The notes below the pieces were generated by a model that was given only the letters and a program-made list of their open reading frames with translations, searched no databases and had not been told where the DNA came from. 64,000 nucleotides of DNA from Eutypella sp. D-1 (Eukaryota > Ascomycota > Sordariomycetes > Xylariales > Diatrypaceae). Made by a program: the position numbers and the translations under genes. This document shows, in pieces, positions 11,141 through 22,777 of this stretch (its first letter is position 1; each line of letters opens with the position of its first letter). The DNA lies in assembly GCA_023313575.1 (NCBI GenBank), contig JAJTTP010000003.1:1302001-1366000 (forward strand), written 5' to 3'.

Positions 11141-14100
11141 GTTGCAATTCACTGGCTTGGTATTTAGCTCCTATTAAAGTTTCGCGCGCTTTTGGATTCC
11201 CAAATCGTACCCAGCAAGGTGACTGGCGAACGGGTTTCGACGATGGTATCTTCTGGGGCCGATATTACTACAAATCTGGTTGCTAGGACTGGAACCGATG
11301 CACGAGCTGTAGGTCTAACCCTAGAAGTGTACCCTGGAAAGCAGGTCAAGTAAACAGAGCTGCTGATTAATTGGCGTTTGGAGCTGTTCGAGCGAGCCAA
11401 GCCGACGATGTCGCCATTCCCCACTCCATATTAGCCATTCGAGAGAGGCAAGAGTGGCGATAGCGGGGATAGCAAACCCCAATCCCGGGCCGCCCCCATT
11501 ATTGCTATCAATCCCCGCCGTCGGCTGTCTGCCGAACATTGCGTAGCTTGGTAATTTAGCTGGGCTGGGGCAGGGAATTTGATCTGCAATTGTCCTTCCG
11601 AATCCCGCTTCCGTGGTAACCTAACCAGCCGGTAGATAATATTTGAAGAGACATGTTTGGAGGCCCAGGTATCTAGAAGCATGAGACAACCATCGACAAT
11701 TGTGAACCAGAAGTAATTTGACAAATAATAGATGCGGTGATTGGTAGTGTCGCTAAAAATTGCGCAGGTGTTTTAAGCGTGTCTTCTTCAAAGAACGTGG
11801 GCCTATGGCTTTGGGCGAAATCAACTCTGGGCCTTCCTAGTTAAGAGGTCCACTCGATGTTTCATTCCGTCGCGAGATGCTGTTGCGTCTTATCGTCCGG
11901 AAGCACAGGCAATATCTTTGCACTTTGTCACAGTCGGTCGACATCAAGCGTCCTGGCTTTTAAGCAGCTTCTGTGGCATTTCCATGTCGTGATTATAGGA
12001 GCCTGTTTCGGATTCAATTAGGATTTGAGGTCTGTCATCGGTCTCTGAGTGTGTACCCGTTCATGGCGTCGGAGTTCATGGTCCCAGGTACTGATCGGAT
12101 AGGTTCGCGGTCGCATTTCAGGACACTTGATCCTAGCTCCGGCAGCATCAATGCATCCAGATTATACACTGTTGATGCAGATGTGGGAGTTCCTGTGACT
12201 CTGGGAGGTCTCTACTAGGTACTTGTTATAAGAGACAAAGCAGGACCAAATGCAAGTGGGAGATCTCTCCTATATGTAGCGCTGGAACTTCCCGTGATGT
12301 CAACCATGGCTAGCCCGAGTCATCCGAAGCACAGGTACTGCGAAAGCACGAATTACTACTTCTTAATTAATTCGTGGACAGTTTCTTGTGCCGCGTCCTT
12401 GCTAGATTGTGTATGAAATCCCCCAGTCACGATGAGACCGTCACTAACGTGAGAAATCATCAGTGCACGTCGGTGTAAAGTCGTTTTGCGTTCACTCTGC
12501 TTATATTCTATGGTTTCCGACTTTAGTTCATGTGACGCCTACATCCGGCAACTAAGAAGGATCTTTTTAAGCTACGATGAATACTGAGCTTTGCTGGCCC
12601 TCCGTGTGTTTCGAGGTGCGGCTTGCTATTGCATGGACCGTGCCTACGTGGCCAGGAAGGATACTGTGTTCAAGCCAGCGACTGCACCGGCAAGCGAGAG
12701 TAAGTAAGGTAGGCGGCCACGAAAGAAGCATCAGTGCATCTACATGTCACAATCGAATTAGTATCAGATGGCTGTTCATCACCATGTGAACCCGTGTTCC
12801 TTTTCCTGTGAGCTATTATGGCATTTGCATTTTCAAGGCGTTGAATAGATCCGAACGCCAAATACAAGCGCACTGCCACTAAGGGCTAAGAATATGAGGG
12901 GAGTCCCTTTAAGGAAGGAGGAGGCGAAAGTTTTAACTTGTGAACCCCAGGGGGTCTAACCACCCCGCAAATAGAACGAGCCAGGGCTGAGCCAGATCAA
13001 AAGAAAGACGTATGGATTTGTAAAGGATTCTGAGAAACAAAAATAACGGGGTTACACCCGACGTTCAATACACGATCAAGGATCGAGGACATGATCACAT
13101 ATTTTAATTGCCATGTAGTATTCCAGCGACGTTAGAGATCCCCTTGCCTACTATAAGAACACACATATACGGCCCTTACATGAGTGTAACACGCTCCTTA
13201 TTTAGCCACTCTACGCCGCAACGCACAGGAGACTCTAAGGCACAGACTAGACACGGAAGCAGAGCCGGCATAGCCAGGCGTCGTGTTGTCCCCTTACGTG
13301 GAGATAATTACCACCTGGGAATGATCTTGGATTCTTGGCCCATGGCTACTGGTGTTGGCGACGCCACGACCAGGAGGTGGCTGCGCGCGCTGAATGGGGA
13401 TATGCCACGCTTGTAATGGGCTGACGCATGTTGGATGGCGATGAGACCGACCATGTATGCATTGGAATAACGACAGCAGTGAACACTATTTACGTGTTTT
13501 TATACGACTAAGTAGATGATGATTTTGAGGATGTCGTCGGCTCGACTGACCTTTATTGGGGCTACCGACAGTACGGCATCCAATAGCGATCATGATTTCC
13601 TCGAGACATCGCCAAATCTGGCCACCTGCTGTCTCAGATACTTTCCTAAGTCGGTATGCTGGTCGATTAACGAGAACTAACAAGAACTATAAAGATGACC
13701 CCAGATACCACCCGCTTCAGCCACGATTAAACCACCACCCCTCCCACCCCTCCCCATCCCTTCTTTCCCATCACATTCCACATCCGTGTTTTTGCCATTG
13801 CTTTCTTTTCGCATCATCGCGTCTCGAATCGAACCAGAATTTCAGCTGAAAAGAAATAGGCTTTCCCCCAGCGCAGGGATGGGGCTTCCGTGGCGTGCCA
13901 TTGGCTTCCCGGTCGGGTCTAGCGGGTAGCGATGTCCACGTATGTATTACTACTATACAGCCGCCTACATAAATACCGCGTCCAGGGGTGTCGTGATTGA
14001 TCGGAATGGGTGACTGGACGGTGACACCATCTGACTCTCAGCTCCTCGCGGCCCAATACATATTTCCGCGTGTCCGCCCGCTGTTCCGTGCATCCTTCTA

Positions 14101-14228
14101 GAAAGGTTCTTTGCCGATCATTTCCTGCTCACTGTTACATCCAGCCTCTTGCTTATCCTATTTGTCTGAGTGGTCGAAAACCCACTACCAATACGCCAAC
14201 TCCCCTCAAAAAGATCGCCTTCGACACG
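11141..14228. other. 3.1-kb gene-free stretch and cupin promoter
   Basis: It separates the dehydrogenase and the cupin gene, which are divergently transcribed. No domain-bearing or splice-joinable frame was found. A C/T-rich stretch at about 13726-13800 and a TATA-like ACATAAATAC at about 13968, some 260 bp before the cupin ATG, are candidate promoter elements. An in-frame open stretch continues upstream of 14229 but contains no ATG and is read as leader. Confidence 0.45.
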
Positions 14229-14961
14229 ATGCTACTCCGGTTTAACTCGCACATTTCGCTGTGCGCGCTTGCCAGCACTGCATTGCTGCTGTGCACTGTA
14301 ACCGCTACCGGAACCACTGGGGACCTCCCGATCGTACGTCACCGCGCCTTCAGGCCCTGTTCCCCATCCCCGAAAGTCGGCAATGACGGCAGCGCTCACC
14401 CAAACGTACCCGGACAGGACTCCCCAGCGACGGGCCACACCGCGCAGGAGGTGATCGACCTTCTCGGCCTGGTCGAGAGCAACGAGAAGGGCTACTTCGT
14501 CGAGACGTTCCGGGACTCGGCGCTGATGCCGGGGACCAACCGCTCCATCAGCACTGCCATCTACTACCTACTGGAGGGGTCGTCGGAGTTCTCCTACTGG
14601 CACCGCGTCGACGCCGCCGAGGTCTGGCACTGGTACGCCGGCGCCCCGCTGTCGCTCTTCACCTCCCGCGACGACGGAAACCCCGTCGTGGAGCACCTGC
14701 TCGGCGGCGACTTATTCGCTGCTGCCGCCGACGGCCACCAACAGCGGCCCCAGGCCATCGTCGCCAAGGATGAGTGGCAGAGGGCTCGCAGCTGGGGGGA
14801 TTGGTCGCTTGTCGGTACTACAGGTGAGTTCTACACATACACGCCGTTGGGAATTGATTTTGATGTGTTTACTAATTGCCCTTCCGATGCCAGTTGCCCC
14901 GGCCTTTATACCGGACGGGTTTGAACTCGCGCCGCCTGGCTGGGAGCCGAACGGCTCTTGA
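14229..14961 (+). CDS. DUF985-type cupin with signal peptide, 220 aa
   Basis: Two exons, 14229-14823 and 14894-14961. The intron has a GTGAGT donor and CAG acceptor, and splicing gives GTTVAPAFIPDGFELAPPGW, the typical family end. The domain (about residues 70-215) shows the DUF985 cupin pattern: an NEKGYFVETFRDS segment, ISTAIYYLLEG, then WHRVDAAEVWHWYAG with the histidines and glutamate that line the cupin pocket, and a C-terminal GTT..P.F..D.FEL block. Family members are small beta-barrels of unknown or epimerase-like activity. Unusual here is a clear N-terminal hydrophobic leader (about residues 1-28, with CALASTALLLC) that looks like a secretion signal. The ATG at 14229 is the first in frame. 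The function of the mature protein is unknown. Confidence 0.85.
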
Positions 14962-15340
14962 ATGAGACTGGGAGCCACTTTCATCTAGAGGCAGAAATGG
15001 GTCGGTTGACGAGGGATCGATTGGCAACCTATAGAGGGGAGGAGTCTACCATTGCTATTATCATAAGCCAAATACCATCATGTACAAAGTCCAGATCAAC
15101 CGCATAGCTTTCTTTCTTTCTGTCAGCATGTCTTTACCTTCCGGTCCCAAGCACTGACAGGTTTACCACAAAGCGAATATAATCTCAGTCCATCCGCGGA
15201 AGCTCGTGGCGATGTAAACAGCCCATGCGAAACTTGCCTTGACGCCTGTCTGCCACTTGCTCATGCTCATTGTGGATTCCACAATCATTCATGTCGCTCA
15301 CTGCCACTGATCCTTGATGAGTTTGACGCCTTTGGAAGCT
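14962..15340. other. Convergent intergenic region
   Basis: It joins the 3' end of the cupin gene (+) and the 3' end of the coiled-coil gene (-). No coding or RNA feature is seen. Confidence 0.45.
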
Positions 15341-17176
15341 TCAGAATGCCACGCCTGACTTGCAAATGTACATGCACTGGCCATTGCTCGTGTTGGTCAC
15401 GCCGCTTATCTTGGCCAGGCCAGGAGAAACAAGAAGATCGACGACAGCAGACTCGGGTTTAGTCTTCAGCCGGTATTCCATCTCCTCCTTAACAAATGGA
15501 ATAGGGCGGTCGGGATAGGTGGGGTAGCTGCCTTCCAGAGAATAGGGTATGTATCGCACAGGGGCCTGGGCGACAAGGCTCCCGAATTCGAGCAGCTTCT
15601 GGACAATGTCGCATACGTCCACCGCCAGCTCTCCCCGGCTGACACCGTTGGCAGAACACTGGGCGAGAATGAGACAGAACTCTTCTACGAGCGTCTCTTG
15701 CAACGCGAGGTTTAGCTGGACCATGCCGCGACGGTTTTCGTATAAGACCCTGCCCGTCTCGTAACGCCACTTGTTGTAGCGGGCGCGGGAAATGCTAGTG
15801 GTGTTACAGTTGGCTGTCTCTGTAATTAGTGGCTGATCCTTAGTGCTGTGTAGTCGATCCATGAGGAACTTACAATTGTCACTCTGGAAGACGGTGCCGA
15901 CAAATCCACCACCCTGTCTCGACCACACCATGCAGGGGTAGACGATGAACTGACAGATGTTCGCCCATATGAGCGCCTCGAAAAGCACCGGGGTGTATGT
16001 AGTGAAGTACTTCTCGAATTGCGGTATGAGGCCGCTGAAGGCGTCGCGCTGGTCCAGGGTTGGCGAGATGAAATCCTGCTTGCTGGACGATGCCTTCGCT
16101 GCCAGTCTACGGACTGCACTAGTAAGATCCGCCCATGCGCTGATGATTAGTTCATCAGAGACTTTGTATGTGTATTGGAACATCTCTTGTTGCGTTATTC
16201 GCAGTCGTTCCACCTCTTGCTTGGTGGTGATCCACTGGGTTCGCAGCTTCGCGCACACCCTTTTCGCCTTCATGAGCTTCTTGAACTGGCCACCTTGTCT
16301 CTGGAGAGCCTCGATATGATTTTTTATTTCCGCATTCAAGCCTTGCTGCTCCTGGAGATCAGATGTGAGCGACTTGAGCTTCCTGGCCAAGTCTTTCTGC
16401 TCATTAAGGGCGCTGGTAAGTGCCCTGAGCTGTACGGACATCTCGCGCTGCTCTTGTAGCGTGATAGCGAGCACTTCCAACTCCTCGGAGACATTGCACG
16501 GTTCTCGAAGCGTCGTACTGAGCGTCTCGATTTCTTTCAAGAGCATTTCGTTGACCTCGTGGAGCTCCATGATCCTGTGGCGCTGCTTGTGAAGGGTCCC
16601 GATCAGGATATTGTTCTTCTTGGTGAGGCTTTCGTTCTGGTCCTCGAGCGAGCGACGTTTCGCGGTAGCCTCCTCCTCCGCGGCCTTCATCCTGTCTACC
16701 TCACTGCCGAAGACATGGATCATTCTTCCCTGGTCGCTGATATGATCACCCATCTTAAGGCTGCGCTCCAGAAGTTCTTCGTTGTCGTCAATAAGCTCCT
16801 CTACCTTTTCTGTAGGGAGCTTTATAGACCGGCCACCATCCATGAGTCGGGCATCGGCGAGATCATATGAACGAAACCATTCAGCGGTTTCGTCAGGAAT
16901 CTGGTTAGAAGGCATGTTCTGCCTCTGGGTTTCACCCGTGGCAGGAGCCTGCTCAGTGCTGGGTGCTGCGGCAGGTGTCTGGGATGGAGGATTCATCATA
17001 TCGGCGATTTCATCACGTATTTCCTGCCCCCGTTGGGACATCATGCCTGTGCGGCGTCGAGAAAGCTTGGCTAGTCCTGGTCAATGATTATTAGTTATTC
17101 AGTTCATCGCGATGTCTCAAGTCCTTGGCATACCTTTCTTGGCTCTAGACCACTGGACTCTCATTCTGTTCGCCAT
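15341..17176 (-). CDS. Uncharacterised coiled-coil protein with 17-residue repeats, 592 aa
   Basis: Two exons on the minus strand: a short first exon 17176-17134 and a main exon 17076-15341. The 57-bp intron has a GTATGC donor, an ACTAAT branch site and a CAG acceptor. Joining them keeps frame (1779 nt) and gives the basic N-terminus MANRMRVQWSRAKKGLAKL. Without it the gene would start at 17044 with 567 residues. The region of about residues 95-295 is strongly predicted coiled coil by eye. Within it (residues 200-284) are five tandem 17-residue units with a shared pattern, for example LTSALNEQKDLARKLKS followed by LTSDLQEQQGLNAEIKN. The C-terminal ~270 residues form a probably globular region (FTTYTPVLFEALIWANICQF and onward) that I cannot place in a named family. 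Role unknown; a scaffold is a reasonable guess. Confidence 0.8.
16268..16522 (-). repeat. Five tandem 51-bp units coding a 17-residue coiled-coil repeat
   Basis: Inside the coiled-coil gene, five consecutive 17-residue units can be aligned: units starting LSTTLREP, LAITLQEQ, LTSALNEQ, LTSDLQEQ and HIEALQRQ. Each carries a hydrophobic start, a central QEQ/NEQ-like element and a charged end. The DNA units have diverged, so the repeat is seen best in protein. The fifth unit is the weakest. Confidence 0.65.
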
Positions 17177-19536
17177 TTTGAGCCTGGCTGGACTAAAGGA
17201 GTCTGTTATCGTGTGGGTGGATATATTATCCTGACGCTAGATACCGTACGTCAGATGATCTGTAGATGATAAGAATATTTAGCTTAGAGACAGGAGAAAG
17301 GGGTGGCAGTGGCGGTGGGGTGGCCTTCCGGACAGACTAGTGAATGCTCTGGGGAGAGAGAGATGAAAACGGTCCCAATTCGCATGTAAAACTCTACGAT
17401 ACATGCAGATCATACTAAAAGACGATATATAACAACTTACAACGAAAGGATGCCTTTAAAAATTAGAATGTTCAAGATATTGACCGTGGAGACAATCTGA
17501 CAGACTGACTATATATCAGATGGACCACTTGCTGATAAGGACACGATGAGAAAGGAAATAATACCAATAGATGGAAAAGGATGTTTATTACGTTCGGAAG
17601 GTCAGAGGCTTGGTGAAGTCGAGGAGACATTTAAAGGATAATAATGTTGTAAAATTTGCGCATGAATCACCTGTATGATGGGATGTTTGAGTGGGCAAAA
17701 AATACTCACATGGTTTGCTTCCAGCCTTGTCTAATACTTACTACCTTATGTACTTGTGTTTTATCATCTACCTAGGTACATAGGTAGGTAGGCAAAGGCG
17801 GTGGGTTTGCTGGTTGGACGGAATACCTAGGTGGTTCTTAATTTTTTCATTCAATGCTAGATAGCAAACAGGTACCTACGTAAGCAGGAGTAAATTGGAA
17901 GGCGCCAGTCGAAGTATCGCGCCTATTCAATCTTATTATGCGCCCTGGTATGGAAACATTGGATCCTACTTATTGTTTCTTCAATGTAGTCGCCACTAGC
18001 CTACATATGTACCTAGGCACGTGCCAAACAAACGTGGGATACCTGCGTACTAATAAGGTATATGCGTACGTACTTGAGTATAATAACCTTGGAAGTATAT
18101 TGGCATTGCTTACTTAACATGGCCCCTTCCCACCGCCCTCCCCCCCCCCCCCCCCTTAACGCGTCCCAGCGTGCGGAGTTGAACCAAGTAGGTACCCTTT
18201 CTTATCTCAGCCATGATGTTCAAGATAATACAATAGTCAGTCTTGTACCCAGCTATGAAAGTAGGTACATATATAGTTGACAAGCTCCTGGGGTCTAGGT
18301 GATGCTTATACCTAGGTACATGGTGCTCTCTACTTGGCCTTTAATAGTTAGTGTTTAAGTACTTCGATCATGGCCTTACTTCAGTTGGATACAGGTTTAC
18401 CATTGACTCCTCCAGAGTACTTACCCCAGGACTTCGCCTATATAGGGCATAGGGTAGCGGAGCAAATGAATATTTTATGATGGAGCACGGGCTTGGGCTT
18501 ATACCTTGTAGAGCATCTATATACGTTAGCCTGTGTGCACCTTCCTCTCATCTATGGATCTAATCTAATCTAATCTCCTCCCCAGGTAGTATCGCTGGTA
18601 GCGTACCCTGGACTACACCTATCCTACATACCTAGGTAGTCAACAAGTACATATATACATAAGAGAGGGGTAGGTAGGTGATAAGACGGGGTATTCATGG
18701 CTGTACGTACTTAGGGTATTAGTGGCTCCTTCCTACCCTTCGGTCTAGCTGTGTGAGGAGGCTTGGTTATGTTGAGACTTGGACTGGCATATAGCTAGCT
18801 GCCTACATTCATCTCGAAATTCAATTTCACTGATGTGGATAGAGGTATACATTGGTAGCTGTGTTAGGGTAGGTATTTGGTATTCAGGTACTTCCAGGTT
18901 ACACTATCTCAGCAAGTGCCTACGTAGCATTTTACCACAATATCATTCTTAGGCGCGTAAATACTTGACGAACACGATACCTAGGTAGCTTCCTATTTAC
19001 CCCCACCTGGTATGTGGTACACATCTATGCCAGGTGTATGTATAGATTCCAAGAGACATACTCAAAGTACCTCCGTATTTAGTTGCGGTTGTTGCTATGC
19101 CAGGTACTTCCAAGGTTGGTTGGCCAATATCTTACTATTGTTCCATCCACGGGTCTACCTATTATGTCGTTGTTGCCCTCCCGGTCCATAACCAATCCCG
19201 TACCTTCCTCATCACCTCCCCGGACCGTCTTATCTACCCTCGTCTCTCATAGCAACACATCATTCTGCCAGCACACACCTCCTACACACATGTCTGACTT
19301 GAGTAATATAAAGTCAGACTGAAACGTTCCATCCTTTCCTCTTCTCTTTCTCTCCCTCCACACTCTGGGACCATATTTCTTCATACATGCGCACCATCGC
19401 CCAGAAGTGTACACTTGAAGACACGTAACTTTTTGATCATTAGATCTTTTTCTTCCCCCCATTCCACTACACTCTGCGCATACTGCAGGCTTCAATTTGT
19501 CAACTCTGCCTGTACTTTGATCCTTTCGAACTCATC
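17177..19536. other. 2.4-kb gene-free stretch rich in CCTAGGTA motifs
   Basis: No supported gene is seen. Short palindromic or near-palindromic motifs built from CCTAGG, TAGGTACC and repeated GTAG recur, for example near 17772, 17827, 17871, 18011, 18312, 18631, 18671 and 18980. A run of about 17-18 C residues sits near 18140-18156. The last ~200 bp before 19537 are CT-rich and probably hold the promoter of the next gene. Confidence 0.55.
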
Positions 19537-20860
19537 ATGGTTTCACGACGCTACCACCTTTATAGACACCTGACAATGGTTGGTTTCGACCCTGACACCA
19601 TTCGCTCAGGGCTCTTCAACGAGACTGGAAGTGAGCTGATGGAAGTCTGGGGAAAGAGGTGCAGCGCCCTTGAAGTGCGGGTGAAAGTTGAAGAATTCAT
19701 TAAGGCGGTTGTTGACAATTTCTGGCTGATAAATAGTAAGTACTACATCGCGACGTTTATCTACAAACATATCTGTTTGAGTATTATAATTAACTTGTAT
19801 CTCTCCTTTATTAGAGCCAGACCGACTGCTAGGCGCTGTCGGAGAGCGTATCCCATGGACTGCGGACGTATCTAACGATGCTATCTTCGCTCTCCTGCAC
19901 ACTGTGCAGGAAGCACGACGAAAGTATATTGCCCCCAATATGACAACTCGCCAAAATTTCAAGTCTGTGGTGGTAGTTGTTCAACGACTCATTGATCTAA
20001 CGGACGGAAATGTCGAACCTGACCCCTATGACGACGCATGGATGAGACACCAGCGTTTTACCAAGAAGGAGGAGGAGGTCTTGGCCCAGGAATTGTTCCG
20101 AATGGGGCAAGAACAACAGACCCAACATGAACAGAGTCAGTACGTCATGGATGGAGATGACCTCGAAGAGAATTTCGACTACCCCGAGGATAATGAGGAG
20201 TATGACGTGATACTTGATCCGGAGTTGGAGGAGTCCGACCCACGCTTGGGTATCCCTCTTCCACCTGATGACCCAGCTCCTACCACTAAGCCCAACCGTG
20301 CTGTACCCAGTAAGGCCCCCGAACGCAAGACTGCCGCCAAAGGCTCCAAAGTCTTGAGCGGCCCTGGGAAGTCCAGCAGTCGGGTTCAGAAGAAGACTGC
20401 CGCTCCCCGCAAGGGTGATGTTCCCCACGAGACTACTGCTCCCCGCAAGACTACTGCTCCACGTGTGAACGCCCGGGACAACAGGGACATCTTCAAGGAC
20501 TTTCACAAGGGTCAACCACAACCATTCATACTTCCGATCGATGATACACCGACGAATCTCCCCATCCAGCTTCCAATTCGTCCCAAGCCACAGCCTAAGG
20601 CTGAATCCCTTCCTCAGCCTCACCAGCTTCCAATTCGTCCCAAGCCACAGCCTAAGACTGAATCCCTTCCTCAGCCCCACCAGCCTACTACGGTGGGCAA
20701 TGAGACCAGAAGAGTAACTCTCCGGATGTCGAGACCCAAGTCCAGCCCCTTGGTGACCCCTCGAAAATTTGCACGGGCCATGACTCGAAAAGATAATGAA
20801 TCCAAGAAGAGACATGAAGAGGATGAAGAGGACGAGGATGAGGGCTTGTTCGTGAAGTAG
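19537..20860 (+). CDS. Orphan acidic/basic low-complexity protein, 414 aa
   Basis: Two exons, 19537-19735 and 19815-20860. The 79-bp intron has a GTAAGT donor and a TTAG acceptor, and joining gives NSKPDRLLGAVGERIPW without a break in frame (1245 nt). The N-terminal ~160 residues look helical and possibly globular (GFDPDTIRSGLFNETGSEL, then a segment around FKSVVVVVQRLIDLTD). From about residue 180 the chain is acidic, then Lys/Pro-rich with repeated KTTAPR-like pieces, then carries two identical-length copies of a 19-residue proline-rich unit, and ends in an acidic EEDEEDEDEG tail. No known domain is recognised. It sits at the edge of a repeat-rich, gene-poor region, so a young or lineage-specific gene is plausible. 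Confidence 0.7.
20567..20680 (+). repeat. 57-bp tandem duplication inside a coding sequence
   Basis: Two adjacent 57-bp units (20567-20623 and 20624-20680) differ at very few positions and encode QLPIRPKPQPKAESLPQPH and the same with T for A. Being in frame and nearly identical, the duplication looks recent. Confidence 0.9.
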
Positions 20861-21767
20861 GCGTATGAGGGCAGGATGTAGGGACTCATGATTGCATACT
20901 GATGGCTGGATTCTCGGAAACACAACCTATTGTATAATTATAAACAGTATTCGCAGGAAAAAAAGGCGGGGATAAAGGGTCACATTTGACTTGTCATAGC
21001 TTAGCAATATGTCCTTCGATGTCTCATTCTTGCGCGGACAGCTCGGATCATTCCTCAACAGCTAGGTGTTGAAACCTTTTGTGGCAGACGTGGAGGACCT
21101 TGTAGATAATCTCAATAAATTTGAGGTCGATCGTCTATTAACAATGCATTGTTTCGGAAGTAAAGGCATATTTTGATAAACCCCACACTGAGAATCGCTT
21201 TCTACGAAGTGTAGTTGAGGCATCCTTATGGAAGTGTTGGGTTTCCAATCGCACCTTATTGGTACTGTAATTCATAAATGCTGTCACCCGAATTGTGAAA
21301 CATGATCATACAGAGGTAGGGTGCTGTAAGTCGGCCATAGGAGATCTGTCTTCGCTAGACGAACTTGGTAATGGCTTCTGTATGTCTCGTTATATGGAAT
21401 ATGATTGACGATTAATACATGTTCCAGGTTTGATAAGGTGATTGTATGATATATGATGTAGTCATTTATGCTAATAGGTTTAAATGTATATCGACTCAAT
21501 ACGCTTTTACTCCTCACACACCAATGGTTGACCAGGCATATATGCCAATGGCTAAAAGAACTCCGAAAGGTGGTGGTGTCCATGTGTACACGATAGCTGA
21601 ATGCAATGCATTCATTTGATTTCAATCAATGTTCAGGTGGTAGGTGCGTACACCAGGTACATTGGCTGTGTACCAATTGCGAGGAATACCCGGTGAAGCA
21701 AGCTCTGCCCTTATATATGAAAACAAAGCGTCAACTGCTAACACTACGAGTACCTACACGGTCTCCT
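20861..21767. other. A/T-rich gene-free stretch
   Basis: This is the 3' flank of the orphan gene, leading into the SINE-bearing region. No coding signal is seen. A/T content is visibly higher than in the coding regions. Confidence 0.4.
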
Positions 21768-22068
21768 GGAGAGCTTGGTTGGTTTGGGAAAGGCGCAACT
21801 AGTGGAGTGGGTTCCACACGCCCCCAGTGCCCGACTCAAATTAACCAAGCTCCCCGAACCTGGGTTCGATTCCTGGGACGTGCCTGTAGTGGGTAACAGT
21901 TATTCAAGCATCAGGCCCCCATCTGAACTAGTTTAACTGTTACGGGTTAAGAGCTAAGGGTTATTCAAGCATCAGGCCCCCATCTGAACTAGTTTAACTA
22001 CTTAAGCCTGTGGGTTCCGGGGGAAAAAACTTTTTCCCGTTATCCTCCCCTTTTTCCTTTTTTTCCCC
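21768..22068 (+). mobile_element. tRNA-derived SINE-like element, copy 1
   Basis: A pol III B-box match, GGTTCGATTCC, lies at 21863-21873 and a weaker A-box-like stretch lies near 21771-21790. They are followed by a body GTGGGTAACAGTTATTC... and a T/C-rich tail ending near 22068. The body contains an exact 39-bp direct duplication (21900-21938 and 21961-21999, starting TTATTCAAGCATC). A second diverged copy with the same order of blocks lies about 1 kb downstream, which makes a mobile family likely. This matches the plan of fungal tRNA-derived SINEs, which move using the machinery of LINE elements. No flanking target-site duplication could be fixed by eye. Confidence 0.6.
21900..21999 (+). 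repeat. Exact 39-bp direct repeat within SINE copy 1
   Basis: The sequence starting TTATTCAAGCATCAGG and ending AGTTTAACT occurs at 21900-21938 and again at 21961-21999, separated by 22 bp. Copy 2 of the element holds only one, diverged version at about 22925-22970. Confidence 0.95.
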
Positions 22069-22777
22069 TTGTATACAACTTCGTTACGTCCTTGCTGCGG
22101 TTCCTTTTAAAGATCCTTTTTACCGTTATAGCCTCGACGTAGGCTTTTAAAAAAGGCAAACCATGGTACAATCGACAGGTACGCCGCGGCAATCAAATGC
22201 ATCTGCTTAGGCGAGAAAGTGATAATTACGAGTCATATTAAGAATTAAAGTAATACGAGATGATATTTATTACTGTAAGACTCTTTTATATACTGAACCG
22301 GCAAAGGTGGAAAAGGTAGGGTGGACTCGAAGAATGATTAAGGCAAATCGTGTCGTAATAGCCGAGGTCACGTATGACAAAGTCTTCGACCGGCCTAACG
22401 GCCAGTCATTATGGGCACAACCAAGAACAAGCAAAAACGACTAAAAGTAGGAATATAACCGATTGATTCTGTATGATATGGGACACGTGCCTGCCTTTTT
22501 ATATGTCCTTTTGCCAAAGCTCTGCCATCTTAAATTATGTGACCGTGATCCTTCCCGGTCGTAACCTTCCTTAAGCCCTGATTTAACACCCTACCTATGT
22601 AAGTATAATAAGAGCTGGCCGGGGCCACCATATTTAAACAAGTTGTCTTATTTGAAAATTCTAGCGATAGGTTAGCTACCCAGGCACCTAGGCATTGTTT
22701 GCTGGTTATGTGCTTAGGTACCGTTTTAGGCGAAGGTGGAAGCTTAAGGAGGGGCACACAGCATATATAGTTAAAAA
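22069..22777. other. Spacer between the two SINE-like copies
   Basis: A/T-rich, no coding signal. A TAGGTACC-type motif occurs near 22690-22720. It may be decayed repeat sequence, but no family is recognised. Confidence 0.35.

Noticed and set aside
14070..14228. Upstream extension of the cupin reading frame
   Set aside because: It begins with GTG, contains no ATG, and would bury the clear signal peptide that starts at 14229.
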